Shown: piece by piece, positions 27,559-38,253 of the stretch
Layout of the letters: each line of letters starts with the position of its first letter
How positions within the stretch are numbered: the stretch's first letter is position 1
Assembly: GCA_007693955.1 (NCBI GenBank)
Contig: RECR01000043.1
Span: 1 to 64,000, forward strand
DNA: 64,000 nucleotides
Reading direction: 5' to 3'
From: Gloeocapsa sp. DLM2.Bin57
Lineage (GTDB): Bacteria; Cyanobacteriota; Cyanobacteriia; Cyanobacteriales; Gloeocapsaceae
The notes under the pieces: generated by a model
Told to the model about the DNA's origin: nothing
What the model saw: the letters and a program-made list of their open reading frames with translations, nothing else
The model's database searches: none
Made by a program: the position numbers and the translations under genes

Positions 27559-29049
27559 ATGGCTAGTAAAAATCGTACTGTCTATGTTTGTAGTGAATGT
27601 GGCGCTGAGTCTCCTCAGTGGTTTGGTAAATGTCCTTACTGTGATGTCTATGGTACTCTTGAAGAACAGGTACTCAATTCTGGTAATTCCTTGTTAAATA
27701 GGGGAGGTTGGCAATCTAGTACAAATACAGGACGCAACAGTAGTAAACCTTGTCAACCTCGTCTGTCTTTATTATTTTCCCAAATTATTAGCGATGTTCA
27801 AGAAAGATTTGACTCAGGTTATGGAGAATTCGATCGCGTTTTGGGAGGAGGTGTAGTACCTGGTTCTTTGGTCTTAATTGGAGGCGATCCAGGTATCGGT
27901 AAATCAACACTTTTACTCCAAACCGCTAATCAGTTAGCTTTACGATTACCCCGCATTCTCTATGTCTCAGCTGAAGAATCAGGACACCAAATTAAATTAC
28001 GCGCGTCTCGTTTGGGTGTGGGAGTAACCGACACAGAAGCTAATAGTCAGAATGGTAAACAACCTAGTTCCGAACATAATCTCTATGTAATGGCAGAAAC
28101 TGATTTAGAAGAGATTTTACGGGAGTTAGAAGCTTTAAAACCACAACTAGCGGTTATTGATAGTATTCAAACTCTCTATTTTGCTTCTTTGACTTCTGCA
28201 CCAGGGTCGGTTGCCCAAGTAAGAGAATGTACTTCAGCGTTGATGCAGGTAGCTAAACGAGAAAATATTACTCTATTCATTGTCGGTCATGTGACTAAAG
28301 AAGGGGCGATCGCAGGTCCGAGAGTACTTGAACATCTAGTGGATACTGTACTCTATTTTGAGGGCGATCGCTACGCTTCCCACCGTTTATTACGTTCTGT
28401 TAAAAATCGCTTCGGTTCAACTCATGAAATCGGTATCTTTGAAATGGCGGATCAGGGTTTACGAGAGGTCGCTAATCCCTCAGAATTATTTCTCGGTAAT
28501 CGTGAAGAGTTAGTACCAGGTACATCCACTGTAGTAGCTTGTGAGGGTACACGTCCTCTAGTCGTAGAGTTACAAGCTTTAGTCAGTCCCACTAGTTATA
28601 GTTCCCCTCGTCGTTCCACTACTGGAGTAGATTATAATCGTTTATTACAAATATTGGCGGTATTAGAAAAACGGGTGGGGATTCCCTTATCTAAATTAGA
28701 CGCTTATGTAGCTTCAGCTGGAGGATTGGGAGTGGAAGAACCCGCCGCTGATTTGGGGATAGCGATCGCTATTGTCGCTAGTTTCCGCGATCGCATCGTT
28801 GATCCACGTACAGTCTTAATTGGAGAAGTGGGTTTAGGGGGTCAAGTTCGTTTAGTAGCCCAAATGGAACTCAGACTCAAAGAAGCTGCTAAACTAGGCT
28901 TTAAACGCGCTATAGTCCCTAAAGGTCAAGCTTTTCCTGATGATTTGGGTTTAGAAATTATTCCTGTAGGTAAGGTTATCGATGCGATTATCAAAGCTAT
29001 CCCTAGTCAACGAGTTAATAACCCATCTAACCATCAAGAAGAAGAATAA
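27559..29049 (+). CDS. radA: DNA repair protein RadA
   Basis: 496 residues with the N-terminal zinc finger (CSECGAESPQWFGKCPYC), the Walker A GGDPGIGKST, the RadA-specific SVKNRFGSTHEIG and the C-terminal Lon-protease-like domain (GVEEPAADLGIAIAIVASF). It acts in branch migration and recombinational repair. The start follows GAGGAG at 27539-27544. A DALR-domain gene follows 18 bp downstream. Confidence 0.96.
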   Translation: MASKNRTVYVCSECGAESPQWFGKCPYCDVYGTLEEQVLNSGNSLLNRGGWQSSTNTGRNSSKPCQPRLSLLFSQIISDVQERFDSGYGEFDRVLGGGVVPGSLVLIGGDPGIGKSTLLLQTANQLALRLPRILYVSAEESGHQIKLRASRLGVGVTDTEANSQNGKQPSSEHNLYVMAETDLEEILRELEALKPQLAVIDSIQTLYFASLTSAPGSVAQVRECTSALMQVAKRENITLFIVGHVTKEGAIAGPRVLEHLVDTVLYFEGDRYASHRLLRSVKNRFGSTHEIGIFEMADQGLREVANPSELFLGNREELVPGTSTVVACEGTRPLVVELQALVSPTSYSSPRRSTTGVDYNRLLQILAVLEKRVGIPLSKLDAYVASAGGLGVEEPAADLGIAIAIVASFRDRIVDPRTVLIGEVGLGGQVRLVAQMELRLKEAAKLGFKRAIVPKGQAFPDDLGLEIIPVGKVIDAIIKAIPSQRVNNPSNHQEEE

Positions 29050-29067
29050 CTAGAATAATTATGGTTA

Positions 29068-29715
29068 ATGTCTCTGCGAGAATATCTTGTACAAATTTTA
29101 TTACCAGAATCAACAATATCTCTATATCTCTTAAAGTATCCCCAAGCTATTATTTATCGGTTTCAGACTAAAGGGGATACTATTAATTATTCTGGAGAGG
29201 AGATAGTTATTACCACTGTTGGTGATTATGCTATTGATGTCAGAGTAAGCGATCGCCTATTGGTTTCTTGGTTAACTAAAACCTATCAGTCTATTCTCAG
29301 TGATTTTCCCTTTTTTCTGGGTTCTCAGACTGAAATCGTGATTAATAGTGAGTTTTCCTTACTTCAATATAGTCACGCTCGCTGTTGCGCTTATTTACGA
29401 CAATTATATCAACAAAAGATAATTACAGCAGAAGGTCTAATTATTTTGACTACAGATTTAATAGATTTATTGGTTGATTTTAATGTTCATGATTGGGATT
29501 TACTCAAGGCGATCGTCTCAATTAACGATGTACCAATTTCTAGGAAATTAATCAATAATCTGTGTCAAGCTGTCTTAAATTTTGAGCGTTATAGTGGTCT
29601 TTGGCGAGAAAACTTACCATTAAGAGAGATTAAAGCTATCTTACTGATACTATCTCGTTATTACTTACACATTTTTTTAGTAGAATCATCAGTTATTCCA
29701 CCAGTAGAACTATAA
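29068..29715 (+). CDS. DALR anticodon-binding-like domain protein
   Basis: 215 residues. The second half (about 88-215) resembles the DALR anticodon-binding domain of arginyl-tRNA synthetase: LLQYSHARCCAYLRQLYQQ matches the YAHAR-type helix, and a bundle ending YYLHIFLVESSVIPP follows. No catalytic domain (HIGH/KMSKS) is present. Such free-standing DALR proteins are conserved in cyanobacteria; their function is unknown. The short distance to radA suggests co-transcription. Confidence 0.75.
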   Translation: MSLREYLVQILLPESTISLYLLKYPQAIIYRFQTKGDTINYSGEEIVITTVGDYAIDVRVSDRLLVSWLTKTYQSILSDFPFFLGSQTEIVINSEFSLLQYSHARCCAYLRQLYQQKIITAEGLIILTTDLIDLLVDFNVHDWDLLKAIVSINDVPISRKLINNLCQAVLNFERYSGLWRENLPLREIKAILLILSRYYLHIFLVESSVIPPVEL

Positions 29716-29734
29716 AAGAGTTTTCACAAAAAAG

Positions 29735-31267
29735 TTACTCCCAGACTTCAGGCAAAGAAGAACTTTGTCCATCGATAGAAGTTGCTTGAATAGGGAAAGG
29801 GATAATAATCCCTTCCTGTTGATATCTTTTGTATAATTCCTTAATAAACTTATGTCTAACTAGAAATTGGTCAAAATAATCCTCTACTTGTAAAAAAACC
29901 GTAAAATTAATACTGTAATAACCGAATTTATTAAAACATAAAAAAGGTTCGTATTCTTCCTCTGTAGGAGTCGTCAAGAATTCTTGTATGACGTATTGAG
30001 CAACTCCTAGAGTAATTGCTTCTACCTTTTCTAAATCGCTATCATAACCTACACCTACTTCAACTGGTACTAATAATCTTTTTTCAGGGAGTCCATAGTT
30101 AGTAAAACTAGAAGAAATCAAATGAGCATTAGGAATAATTTGCAGGTTACCAGTGATTTTTTTAATCACAGTATATCTTAATTCTACATCAGTAACATAA
30201 CCCTCTTCCCCACTAGTTAATTTAATATAATCTCCTGGTCTAACTTTTTTAGAACTAATAATAGTAATTCCCGAGGTAAGATTTTCTAGAGGTCCTTTCA
30301 AAGCAAGTCCAATGGAAACACCACCTACCCCTAAAGCAGTAATCAGGGGAGTTATCCCCACCCCAATAGATTGTAGAATAATTAAGAAACCTAAACTAAA
30401 AACAACCAGTTTAGTAATATTTTCAAACAAAGAAGTAATGACGGGACTTCCTTGATTTTGATTACCATAAAGTCTAATAAAACTAATAGCTAAACGATAA
30501 ATAACTAGAGTAGATGAGGTGAGAAAACAAATGATAATGCCTTTAGTAAATAAAATGATTAAAGCATTAGGAAGAGGAAAAATATTAATAGCTGCTGTTA
30601 CCCCCGCGAGGACAGACCAAAAAACTATTATACCTTGAAAACAGTTAACGATTAATTCATCTCCATCCCAAGCAGTTTTGGTAGCTAATTGATATAGTAA
30701 CTTTAAACCTTTTTTATCCGCTATAAAACCGAGAACAAAACTAGTAATTACTATCGCAAATGGTAAAATATATTTATTAAGTTCATAAGTAGAAAAGCCA
30801 GCTAAGCTAATAATACCAACAGTTCCTAAACTATAGATAACTAGACGGGTTATTTGGTCAAAAAAACGATTAACGGGAAAATTACCTTGACTGCGATAGA
30901 AATCAATTAAACCAGTAGCTAATCTAGCGATAACTATAGTAAAAGAAGCAATAATTAAAGCGGTTAAGACTTTTTGAGCAACTCTGAGATATTGATAATA
31001 ATCATTAAAATTAAAGTTAACTAAATAAAAATCGATTAAAGCTTGATGGAGACAAATAGATAAACCTATAATTAGAGACCAGATAACTAACATATTACGG
31101 AAAACATTGACGATAATATGCTCGCCTCTCCAGTTAGTTTTTTCTACTAATTTAGCTAATAATTTAAGACCAATTCTTTCTAAAATTAAACCCACAATTA
31201 AGCTAATTAGCATAATTACCACGGGTATAATTAATCGCCAATAACTAAAAGCTTCGGGATTATTCAT
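29735..31267 (-). CDS. MscS family mechanosensitive channel, large form
   Basis: 510 residues from the ATG at 31267. The frame stays open for 20 more codons upstream, but these fall in tandem-repeat DNA. The N-terminal half has two similar blocks of membrane helices, each with a GERLGLKLL/KKGLKLLYQLATKTAWDGDE-type amphipathic link, an internal duplication. The C-terminal MscS domain starts near residue 310, with ALGVGGVSIGLALKGPLENL as the pore helix and the beta domain VRPGDYIKLTSGEEGYV. It is not part of an obvious operon. Probably a tension-gated osmotic valve, possibly ion- or ligand-modulated. Confidence 0.9.
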   Translation of the reverse strand: MNNPEAFSYWRLIIPVVIMLISLIVGLILERIGLKLLAKLVEKTNWRGEHIIVNVFRNMLVIWSLIIGLSICLHQALIDFYLVNFNFNDYYQYLRVAQKVLTALIIASFTIVIARLATGLIDFYRSQGNFPVNRFFDQITRLVIYSLGTVGIISLAGFSTYELNKYILPFAIVITSFVLGFIADKKGLKLLYQLATKTAWDGDELIVNCFQGIIVFWSVLAGVTAAINIFPLPNALIILFTKGIIICFLTSSTLVIYRLAISFIRLYGNQNQGSPVITSLFENITKLVVFSLGFLIILQSIGVGITPLITALGVGGVSIGLALKGPLENLTSGITIISSKKVRPGDYIKLTSGEEGYVTDVELRYTVIKKITGNLQIIPNAHLISSSFTNYGLPEKRLLVPVEVGVGYDSDLEKVEAITLGVAQYVIQEFLTTPTEEEYEPFLCFNKFGYYSINFTVFLQVEDYFDQFLVRHKFIKELYKRYQQEGIIIPFPIQATSIDGQSSSLPEVWE

Positions 31268-31298
31268 ATTATTAAAATAATAAACAACATTAAAGGGA

Positions 31299-31326
31299 AA
31301 AGGCAGAAGGCAAAAGGCAAGAGGCA
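31299..31326. repeat. Four heptamer short tandem repeats
   Basis: AAAGGCA-GAAGGCA-AAAGGCA-AGAGGCA are four 7-bp units upstream of the MscS start. Heptameric short tandem repeats of this purine-rich type are common between genes in cyanobacteria. Confidence 0.85.
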
Positions 31327-31364
31327 CTCATTAGTATTATATATATAAATAATATCTCCTAACA

Positions 31365-31394
31365 CCGTTCAACCGTTCAACCGTTCAACCGTTC
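31365..31394. repeat. 8-bp tandem repeat CCGTTCAA
   Basis: Three full copies and a partial fourth of CCGTTCAA lie ten bases beyond the ndhE stop codon. A different unit from the neighbouring heptamer array, 38 bp away. Confidence 0.9.
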
Positions 31395-31403
31395 CCTCTA
31401 AAA

Positions 31404-31715
31404 CTACCACTTAAGGAGGTTAAATTGTTCCATGTCAATGGTATCGCGGTTGCGGTAGATAGCGAGAATAATTGCCAAACCTACAGCAGCTTCAGCAGCA
31501 GCTATAGTAATGACAAAGACGGTAAAAACTTGACCCTTGATACCTAGAGGATCGAGAAAATTAGAAAATCCCATTAAATTGAGATTAACGGAGTTGAGTA
31601 ATAATTCAATGGACATTAAAACCCGTACAGCGTTACGACTGGTAATTAAACCATAAATACCAATACAAAACAATGCTGCTGCGATTAAGAGAAAATATTC
31701 TAATTGTAATTGCAT
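31404..31715 (-). CDS. ndhE: NDH-1 subunit NdhE (NuoK)
   Basis: 103 residues, three membrane helices, with [13 protein letters not shown] and the conserved Glu in [11 protein letters not shown]. Part of the proton-pumping membrane arm of the NDH-1 complex used in respiration and cyclic electron flow. Last gene of ndhA-I-G-E; 15 bp after ndhG. Confidence 0.96.
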   Translation of the reverse strand: MQLQLEYFLLIAAALFCIGIYGLITSRNAVRVLMSIELLLNSVNLNLMGFSNFLDPLGIKGQVFTVFVITIAAAEAAVGLAIILAIYRNRDTIDMEQFNLLKW

Positions 31716-31730
31716 GAGTTAAATTCTGAA

Positions 31731-32330
31731 TTAATCTTCGGTTGATTTACTAGAGACAGACGCCAATTCACGAGGACGTTCTGGCAAAGTTAAAGGAGAG
31801 GTAGTGGTATCGGGAATCAAATCACGACGCGCGAGAATAATTGCACCCACCATAGCCATTAATAGTACAACTGAGGCTAATTCAAAAGGAAGTAAAAAGT
31901 CACTAAATAAATGTTTAGCCAACTCAATTACGGTATTTTCGATTAAAGCTGGGGAAGTAGCATCTAATGACCAAGGGGTGATTAAAATCATCGTAGTTAA
32001 CAAAGCAAAGATGCTTAAACAAACTAAACCAGTAGCTACCTTACGAATCCAACGTTTAGGAATGGTAGCAAAGTCTTCTTGCTTATTAACTAGCATGATA
32101 GCGAAGATAATTAAGACGTTGACTGCGCCTACGTAGATTAAAATTTGTGCTGCTGCGACAAAATCAGCATTGAGTAAGATATATAAACCAGAAATACTTA
32201 AAAAAACTACCGCTAAGAGGAAAGCTGAGTAAACGATATTTTCTAGTAATACTACTCCTACTGCAGCACTAAGCATCATTCCTGTGAGAACGAAAAAACA
32301 GACAAATTGTACTCCTTCGGCTATATTCAC
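31731..32330 (-). CDS. ndhG: NDH-1 subunit NdhG (NuoJ)
   Basis: 199 residues with five membrane helices and the conserved LLNADFVAAAQILIYVGAVNV segment. The hydrophilic C-terminal tail is longer than in enterobacterial NuoJ, as is normal in cyanobacteria. Third in the ndhA-I-G-E cluster. Confidence 0.95.
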   Translation of the reverse strand: MNIAEGVQFVCFFVLTGMMLSAAVGVVLLENIVYSAFLLAVVFLSISGLYILLNADFVAAAQILIYVGAVNVLIIFAIMLVNKQEDFATIPKRWIRKVATGLVCLSIFALLTTMILITPWSLDATSPALIENTVIELAKHLFSDFLLPFELASVVLLMAMVGAIILARRDLIPDTTTSPLTLPERPRELASVSSKSTED

Positions 32331-32386
32331 GCTTGTTGATACTCCTTGATAATAGTGGGAAAACCGGGATTAACCCGGTATTTAGT

Positions 32387-32959
32387 TTATTCTTTGAGAT
32401 CTTCTGGGTGTTTACCTGCGCGTTGACTACCTGGGGGTAAATCATGGGGTGAGATGACGTCTTTAGGTAGATAACCTAATTCGCGCAAAGGTGTAACCAT
32501 AGGATCTTGGGTAACTTTATAGGGTAATCGACCCAAAGCCACGTTATCATAATTAAGTTCGTGGCGATCGTAGGTTGCTAATTCGTATTCTTCGGTCATG
32601 GATAAGCAGTTGGTAGGACAATATTCTACGCAGTTACCACAGAAAATGCACACACCGAAGTCAATGCTATAGTGTTTGAGTTCTTTTTTCTTGGCTTCCT
32701 TGTTAAATTCCCAATCCACTACGGGTAAGTTAATGGGGCAAACGCGCACACATACTTCACAAGAGATACACTTATCAAATTCAAAGTGAATTCTACCGCG
32801 ATAACGTTCCGAGGGTATTAACTTCTCATAGGGATACTGTACAGTAATCGGGCGTCTTTGCATATGATCAAAGGTTACCGATAAACCTTGACCAATGTAT
32901 TTAGCTGCTTCGATACTTCCTTTTGCGTAATCACTAACTTGTTTGAGAATATTGAACAT
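32387..32959 (-). CDS. ndhI: NDH-1 subunit NdhI (NuoI)
   Basis: 190 residues with two 4Fe-4S motifs, [12 protein letters not shown] and [12 protein letters not shown], that carry electrons along the peripheral arm. Five bases separate it from ndhA. The N-terminal segment [16 protein letters not shown] is typical of cyanobacterial NdhI. Confidence 0.97.
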   Translation of the reverse strand: MFNILKQVSDYAKGSIEAAKYIGQGLSVTFDHMQRRPITVQYPYEKLIPSERYRGRIHFEFDKCISCEVCVRVCPINLPVVDWEFNKEAKKKELKHYSIDFGVCIFCGNCVEYCPTNCLSMTEEYELATYDRHELNYDNVALGRLPYKVTQDPMVTPLRELGYLPKDVISPHDLPPGSQRAGKHPEDLKE

Positions 32960-32964
32960 AGTTG

Positions 32965-34083
32965 TTATCCACCAAAAGCGACAGGGAAAGCGAGTTTTAA
33001 AGCTGCGGTAATCAAAAGATTAGCCAGAGATACGGGTAAGAGGAATTTCCACCCTAGATCTAATAATTGGTCTATACGTACTCTAGGTACTGTCCAACGT
33101 ATTAAGATGGCGATGAAAATAAGTAAGTAGGCTTTTAAAACGGTCATAGTGATTCCCACTGCAGCAGTAATAACTTGCAACCAGGGGGTAGTGTCACTAA
33201 TACCCAGCCAACCTGCTAGAGAATCTATGGGTATGATAAATTCCCAACCTCCTAGATAGAGTATAGAAAAAACTAGAGCAGAGAGGACGAGGTTGACGTA
33301 TGAACCAACGTAAAATAGACCGAATTTCATCCCTGCGTATTCGGTTTGATAACCGGCTACTAGTTCTTCTTCCGCTTCTGGTAAGTCAAAGGGGAGACGT
33401 TCACATTCTGCTAAAGCGGCGATCCAGAAAATGAGAAAACCTATAGGTTGACGCCAAATGTTCCAACCAAAGATACCATAACCCGATTGTTGTTGCACGA
33501 TGTCAATGGTACTGAGACTGTTAGACATCATAGCGATCGCCAAGACAGCTAGAGCTAGTGGTATTTCATAACTAATAGACTGAGCAGCCGCTCTTAACCC
33601 TCCTAGCAGGGAGTATTTATTATTAGAAGCATAACCCGACATTAACAAGCCAATGGGAGTGATACTCGATAGAGCAATCCACCAGAATATACCCACGTTA
33701 AGATCGGTAATCACCAGATTTTGCCCAAAAGGTACGATTAGATAGGACAAAAATACGGGAATAACCACGATGATAGGTCCAATGGTAAACAACCAGCGAT
33801 CTGCTTTGGCAGGTACGATATCTTCTTTAAAGACTAGTTTAATACCATCTGCTACTGGTTGTAAAACTCCCAATGGTCCTGCGTATTCCGGACCTATCCT
33901 TTGTTGAGCAGCAGCTGAAATCTTTCTTTCTAGCCAAACTACTACTAAAACTCCCACCGTTGCACCGATAATCATTAAAATCATCGGCAGGGGTAGCCAA
34001 ATGGTTTTGGCTAATCCTGGTGGGAGTCCCAATTCTTTGAGGGATTCGATAAAACTTCCTTGTAGGTCGATTCCTGAGTTCAT
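32965..34083 (-). CDS. ndhA: NDH-1 subunit NdhA (NuoH)
   Basis: 372 residues with eight membrane helices, [21 protein letters not shown] and [22 protein letters not shown], both quinone-site regions. First gene of the ndh cluster; hemE lies 50 bp upstream on the same strand, so read-through from hemE is possible. Confidence 0.97.
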   Translation of the reverse strand: MNSGIDLQGSFIESLKELGLPPGLAKTIWLPLPMILMIIGATVGVLVVVWLERKISAAAQQRIGPEYAGPLGVLQPVADGIKLVFKEDIVPAKADRWLFTIGPIIVVIPVFLSYLIVPFGQNLVITDLNVGIFWWIALSSITPIGLLMSGYASNNKYSLLGGLRAAAQSISYEIPLALAVLAIAMMSNSLSTIDIVQQQSGYGIFGWNIWRQPIGFLIFWIAALAECERLPFDLPEAEEELVAGYQTEYAGMKFGLFYVGSYVNLVLSALVFSILYLGGWEFIIPIDSLAGWLGISDTTPWLQVITAAVGITMTVLKAYLLIFIAILIRWTVPRVRIDQLLDLGWKFLLPVSLANLLITAALKLAFPVAFGG

Positions 34084-34133
34084 TGTTTATCTTTGACAGG
34101 CTTTTTCACTCTAGTATATCGCTACCTGGTAGT

Positions 34134-35198
34134 TTAGACCTTTAACAGTTGATCTGCTTGTTTGGCTGTTTCAAAGAAGAATCTCACGTTTTCTTCGGGT
34201 GTACCTACTAAAACACCGTGACCTAGGTTTAAAATGTGTCCTTGGTTACCCGCTTTTTTGATGGTGTCTAAGAGGCGATCGCGGATAAAGTCATGAGAAC
34301 CAAATAAAACTCCTGGATCAACGTTTCCTTGCACTTTCATCTCTTGACCTAGTCTTTGTCTAGCTACCGCCATATCTACTGTCCAATCCACGCTGACTAT
34401 ATCTACTCCTGATTGTCCCATATATTCTAAAATCCCTCCACTGCCGCTGATATAGAGGATTAAGGGTGTATCAGGGTGAGTAGCTTTGACTTGTTTGACT
34501 ACCTGTTGTTGATAGGGAAGAGCAAAAGTAGCGTAGTCTTGGGGGCTAAGTTCTCCCGCCCATGAATCGAACATTTGTACTACTTGTGCACCGCAATCGA
34601 TTTGGTAACGCACATAAACGGCGATCGCCTCGGCTAATTTAGTTAAAAACTGGTGTAAAATCTCAGGTTCAGAAAATGCCATACTCTTGATCATTGAGTA
34701 GGTTTTTGAGGTTTTTCCTTCAATCGCGTAAGCAGCTAAAGTCCAAGGAGCACCCACAAAACCCAAAACTGTAGATTTATTACCTACTTCCTGGCGCAAA
34801 GTCTGTAAAATTGTTTTAATAAAAGGTAAGGATTCTTCAGGTTCAAGAGGTTTTAATTGTTTAATCTGCTCCTGAGTGCGAATCGGTGGAGTGATTACAG
34901 GTCCTGTACTTTCGATAATCTCAAAAGGAATGCCAATACCAGGTAAAGGAGTAAGGATATCAGAAAACATAATTACTCCATCAGGTTGAAAAGCTCGCCA
35001 AGGTTGCAGAGAAATTTCAATAGCTAACTCAGCATTTTCCGAGCGATCGCGAAAACTCGGGTATTTATCCCGTAAATCTCGATAAACCTTCATATAACGC
35101 CCTGCTTGACGCATTAACCACACAGGAGGGCGATCTAAAATCTCCCCACGAGCTGCACGTAGGAGTAAAGGTAATTCTAAAGAGTGAGTCATGGTCAA
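34134..35198 (-). CDS. hemE: Uroporphyrinogen decarboxylase
   Basis: 354 residues with the signature [13 protein letters not shown], the [16 protein letters not shown] active-site loop, and [14 protein letters not shown]. It decarboxylates uroporphyrinogen III to coproporphyrinogen III on the path to heme and chlorophyll. It is divergent from malQ with 80 bp between starts. Confidence 0.97.
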   Translation of the reverse strand: MTMTHSLELPLLLRAARGEILDRPPVWLMRQAGRYMKVYRDLRDKYPSFRDRSENAELAIEISLQPWRAFQPDGVIMFSDILTPLPGIGIPFEIIESTGPVITPPIRTQEQIKQLKPLEPEESLPFIKTILQTLRQEVGNKSTVLGFVGAPWTLAAYAIEGKTSKTYSMIKSMAFSEPEILHQFLTKLAEAIAVYVRYQIDCGAQVVQMFDSWAGELSPQDYATFALPYQQQVVKQVKATHPDTPLILYISGSGGILEYMGQSGVDIVSVDWTVDMAVARQRLGQEMKVQGNVDPGVLFGSHDFIRDRLLDTIKKAGNQGHILNLGHGVLVGTPEENVRFFFETAKQADQLLKV

Positions 35199-35278
35199 AT
35201 TTTCAAAACATTAATTGTTATTTTGTCGCATTTGTCAGCTTATCATAAAGTAAGCTCACGACTGTTAAAAGGGATATT

Positions 35279-36781
35279 ATGTTATTTAAAAGAGTCAGCG
35301 GTATCTTGTTACATCCTACTTCCCTTCCTTCCCGTTTTGGTATTGGTGATTTAGGAGAGTCAGCTTATCGCTTCGTCGATTTTTTAGCGGATAGTTTTCA
35401 ACAATTATGGCAAATTTTACCTTTAGGTCCTGTTGGTTATGGTAATTCTCCTTATTCCTGTTATTCTGCTTTTGCGGGTTATTCACTATTAATTAGTATA
35501 GATAGGCTGGTTGGAGATGGGTTATTGTCTAATGATGATTTAGCTAACCTTCCTGAATTTCACTTAGAAAAAGTGGATTATCAATCGGTAGAAGAGGTGA
35601 AAGCCCCTTTATTACGTAAAGCTTACCAAAACTTTTGCCAACAACCTAACCCTGAACAAAAACAAAGGTTTCAAGATTTTTGTCAGCAACAACAACACTG
35701 GTTGGATAATTATAGTCTGTTCAGGGCTGTTAAGGATGAAAATGGCGGGGTAGCTTGGAATTTTTGGCCCGAAGACATAGCTAGTCATAAAGCTACAGCT
35801 GTAGAAGCAGCTAGGGAACGTCTCGCTAGTGATATAGGCTACCATAAGTTTTTACAGTTTGTTTTCTTTCAACAATGGCAAGATTTGCGTAATTATGCTC
35901 ATCAACGCGGTGTGAAAATTATTGGTGATATACCTATCTATGTAGCTCATGATAGCGCCGACGTTTGGGCTAATACTCGTTTCTTCTGTTTGGATCAAAA
36001 AACCCTCGGCTCTTCTACTATGGCGGGAGTACCTCCAGATTGCTTTAGTGATACAGGACAACTTTGGGGTAATCCTATTTATCTCTGGAAACGTCTAGAA
36101 GAAAATAACTTTAGCTGGTGGGTTCAACGTCTTAAGACTATGCTAGAATACGTCGATATTATTCGGGTTGACCACTTCCGTGCTTTTGAATCTTTTTGGG
36201 CGGTAAAACCAGGAGAAACTACCGCTATACAAGGAAAATGGCTGAAAACTCCAGGAGAAAAGTTATTTCAAGTTCTCGCCGAAGAATTAGGGGACATCCC
36301 CATTATCGCTGAAGATCTTGGCATAATTACACCAGAAGTAGAAGCACTCAGAGATAAGTTTAATTTCCCGGGTATGAAAGTTATTCAATTTGCCTTTGAT
36401 TCTGACCGCGCTAATCCCTTTTTACCCTATAATTACGTTGATCGTAACTGTGTGGTCTATACTGGTACTCATGATAACGATACCACTATGGGTTGGTTTC
36501 TAGCGCGATCGCCTGAAGCACAAGCTAGAGTCAGGGATTATCTCGGTTGTATTTCTCCTGAAGGAATACACTGGAGTTTAATACGTTTAGCGATGAGTTC
36601 CGTTGCGAATGTGGCTATCTTCCCTCTTCAAGATATTCTCGGTTTAGAAAATTGGGCAAGAATGAATATGCCAAGTACTGCAACTGGTAATTGGGAATGG
36701 CGTTACCACCCCGACGCTTTAACCCGAGAATTAAGCGATCGCCTTAAATACTATACTTGGCTTTATGGTCGTGCTCCTTGA
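35279..36781 (+). CDS. malQ: 4-alpha-glucanotransferase (amylomaltase)
   Basis: 500 residues, GH77. SGILLHPTSLPSRFGIGDLG opens the protein; the nucleophile lies in IIRVDHFRAFESFW (near residue 295), the acid/base in PIIAEDLGIITPEV and the third Asp in GTHDNDTTMGW. It redistributes glucan chains in glycogen metabolism. Monocistronic. The following 36782-36910 holds no gene. Confidence 0.96.
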   Translation: MLFKRVSGILLHPTSLPSRFGIGDLGESAYRFVDFLADSFQQLWQILPLGPVGYGNSPYSCYSAFAGYSLLISIDRLVGDGLLSNDDLANLPEFHLEKVDYQSVEEVKAPLLRKAYQNFCQQPNPEQKQRFQDFCQQQQHWLDNYSLFRAVKDENGGVAWNFWPEDIASHKATAVEAARERLASDIGYHKFLQFVFFQQWQDLRNYAHQRGVKIIGDIPIYVAHDSADVWANTRFFCLDQKTLGSSTMAGVPPDCFSDTGQLWGNPIYLWKRLEENNFSWWVQRLKTMLEYVDIIRVDHFRAFESFWAVKPGETTAIQGKWLKTPGEKLFQVLAEELGDIPIIAEDLGIITPEVEALRDKFNFPGMKVIQFAFDSDRANPFLPYNYVDRNCVVYTGTHDNDTTMGWFLARSPEAQARVRDYLGCISPEGIHWSLIRLAMSSVANVAIFPLQDILGLENWARMNMPSTATGNWEWRYHPDALTRELSDRLKYYTWLYGRAP

Positions 36782-36910
36782 GGGAAGAGAGGGGGAGTGT
36801 GGTTCGAGTGGAAATTAAGAATGGAGAATGCGCAATAACTCCTTCTACTGTCTGCGCTTTGCGCTACTCCTTTCCTCCGAACCCCGAAGGATTTTAGACT
36901 GTATAAATAC

Positions 36911-37678
36911 TTACTTTACTCTTAAAGCTTGAGAAAACTTAAAGGTTTGAATTTTTACTAATTGGTCTTTTACTTCACTAAAAATTTGTACTAATTGAAC
37001 AAAAGTACGTTTAAAGATTTCCAATCCGATGGCTTCACCCTGACTACCACCAATACCTACTTGATTATCTACTAAACGACAAATTAATAAAGTACTTCCT
37101 AGATTGGGATGAACCAAATCACAAAAAAGAGCGTACATTACCCCAATATCAGAGTTATTTTTTGTCCATTTTTCTAAACAAGTTAAGATATTTACTTGGG
37201 AAGCATCACCAGCAGTAGGATGAGTTAAATAATCAGCTAAAAATTCTGTCCAATTAAAACGCTGTCCAGTTAAATGTTTCTCTAACCAAGGGATAATTTC
37301 TGATACTTCACTCTCGGTAACTTGACCATCTTCTAAAGCTAATTCCACCAAAGGTAACATTTTATCGGTGACATAATAACGTAAAATCGCTGTATGTTCA
37401 ATAATTGCCCTACCAATCAAACCATAAATTAAATAATTAGCTGTATTTAAAGATTGAATCAAAGCTTGACACAAAATAGCGTACTTATTAAAATAAACAA
37501 GTAAGAGAGAATCTAGATAATAATCATAAAGTTTATGGGGATTATTTTCGGGTTTTTGTAGAATCACTGTTGTTTGAGAATTGCTTTCAAAATCTTGAGT
37601 AATTGTCTCAAAATTGGTTAATAATTCTTGTAACTCTGAGTCAAGTATTTGGCTAAAATCTGGGTTAAATGTACTCAT
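36911..37678 (-). CDS. Protein of unknown function downstream of gmk
   Basis: 255 residues from the ATG at 37678; an in-frame TTG two codons earlier is less likely. It appears wholly helical, with no signal peptide. YLIYGLIGRAIIEHTAILRYY and FCDLVHPNLGSTLL resemble the conserved R..IE...L and H P/N patterns of helical-bundle DUF5677-type or HEPN-like proteins, but the match is too weak to name. It starts 7 bp after the gmk stop, so it is probably cotranscribed with remA-gmk. Confidence 0.65.
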   Translation of the reverse strand: MSTFNPDFSQILDSELQELLTNFETITQDFESNSQTTVILQKPENNPHKLYDYYLDSLLLVYFNKYAILCQALIQSLNTANYLIYGLIGRAIIEHTAILRYYVTDKMLPLVELALEDGQVTESEVSEIIPWLEKHLTGQRFNWTEFLADYLTHPTAGDASQVNILTCLEKWTKNNSDIGVMYALFCDLVHPNLGSTLLICRLVDNQVGIGGSQGEAIGLEIFKRTFVQLVQIFSEVKDQLVKIQTFKFSQALRVK

Positions 37679-37685
37679 AATCAAA

Positions 37686-38237
37686 TTAGGAAAAAATAGC
37701 CTTTTCTAGAAGTTTAAGAGCTTGTTTAAAATCGTCATTAACGATTTGGTAATCAAACTCATCAGCAGCTTGTAACTCTTGCTGAGCACGTTCTAAGCGT
37801 TGTTGAATAGCTGTAGGGGAATCATTCCCTCTACCTTGTAAACGACGTTCTAATTCAGCAAAAGTAGGTGGTAAAATAAAGATACCGAGAGTATCGGGAA
37901 AATTACTTTTTACTTGACGTGCTCCAAGTAGCTCGATTTCAAAAATAATACTTTGGCCTTCTTGTAATTGAGTTTCTACTTGTGCGCGTGGTGTGCCATA
38001 ATAATTACCAGTATATTGAGCCCATTCTAAGAAAGAATTACTAGCGATCATAGTCTCAAATTCAGCAGGAGATAGAAAATAGTAATGAACACCATGTACT
38101 TCACCAGGACGAGGCGATCGCGTAGTAGCGGAGACAGAAAGATTTAACTCGGGATGAAGGTTAAGCAATTCCTTAACCAGAGTACCCTTTCCTACACCAG
38201 ATGGACCTGTAATAACAATTAATTTTCCCTGAGTCAT
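37686..38237 (-). CDS. gmk: Guanylate kinase
   Basis: 183 residues with the P-loop GPSGVGKGT, the GMP-binding SVSATTRSPRPGEVHGVHYYF and EWAQYTGNYYGT, and RLERAQQELQAADEFDY. It converts GMP to GDP. It follows remA by 16 bp, an order also seen in Firmicutes, and is followed by a gene of unknown function. Confidence 0.96.
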   Translation of the reverse strand: MTQGKLIVITGPSGVGKGTLVKELLNLHPELNLSVSATTRSPRPGEVHGVHYYFLSPAEFETMIASNSFLEWAQYTGNYYGTPRAQVETQLQEGQSIIFEIELLGARQVKSNFPDTLGIFILPPTFAELERRLQGRGNDSPTAIQQRLERAQQELQAADEFDYQIVNDDFKQALKLLEKAIFS

Positions 38238-38253
38238 TAAAAAATTAAAAAGT

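Noticed and set aside
31299-31394. Possible CRISPR or transposon end
   Set aside because: Units of 7 and 8 bp without spacers or longer inverted ends are ordinary short tandem repeats.
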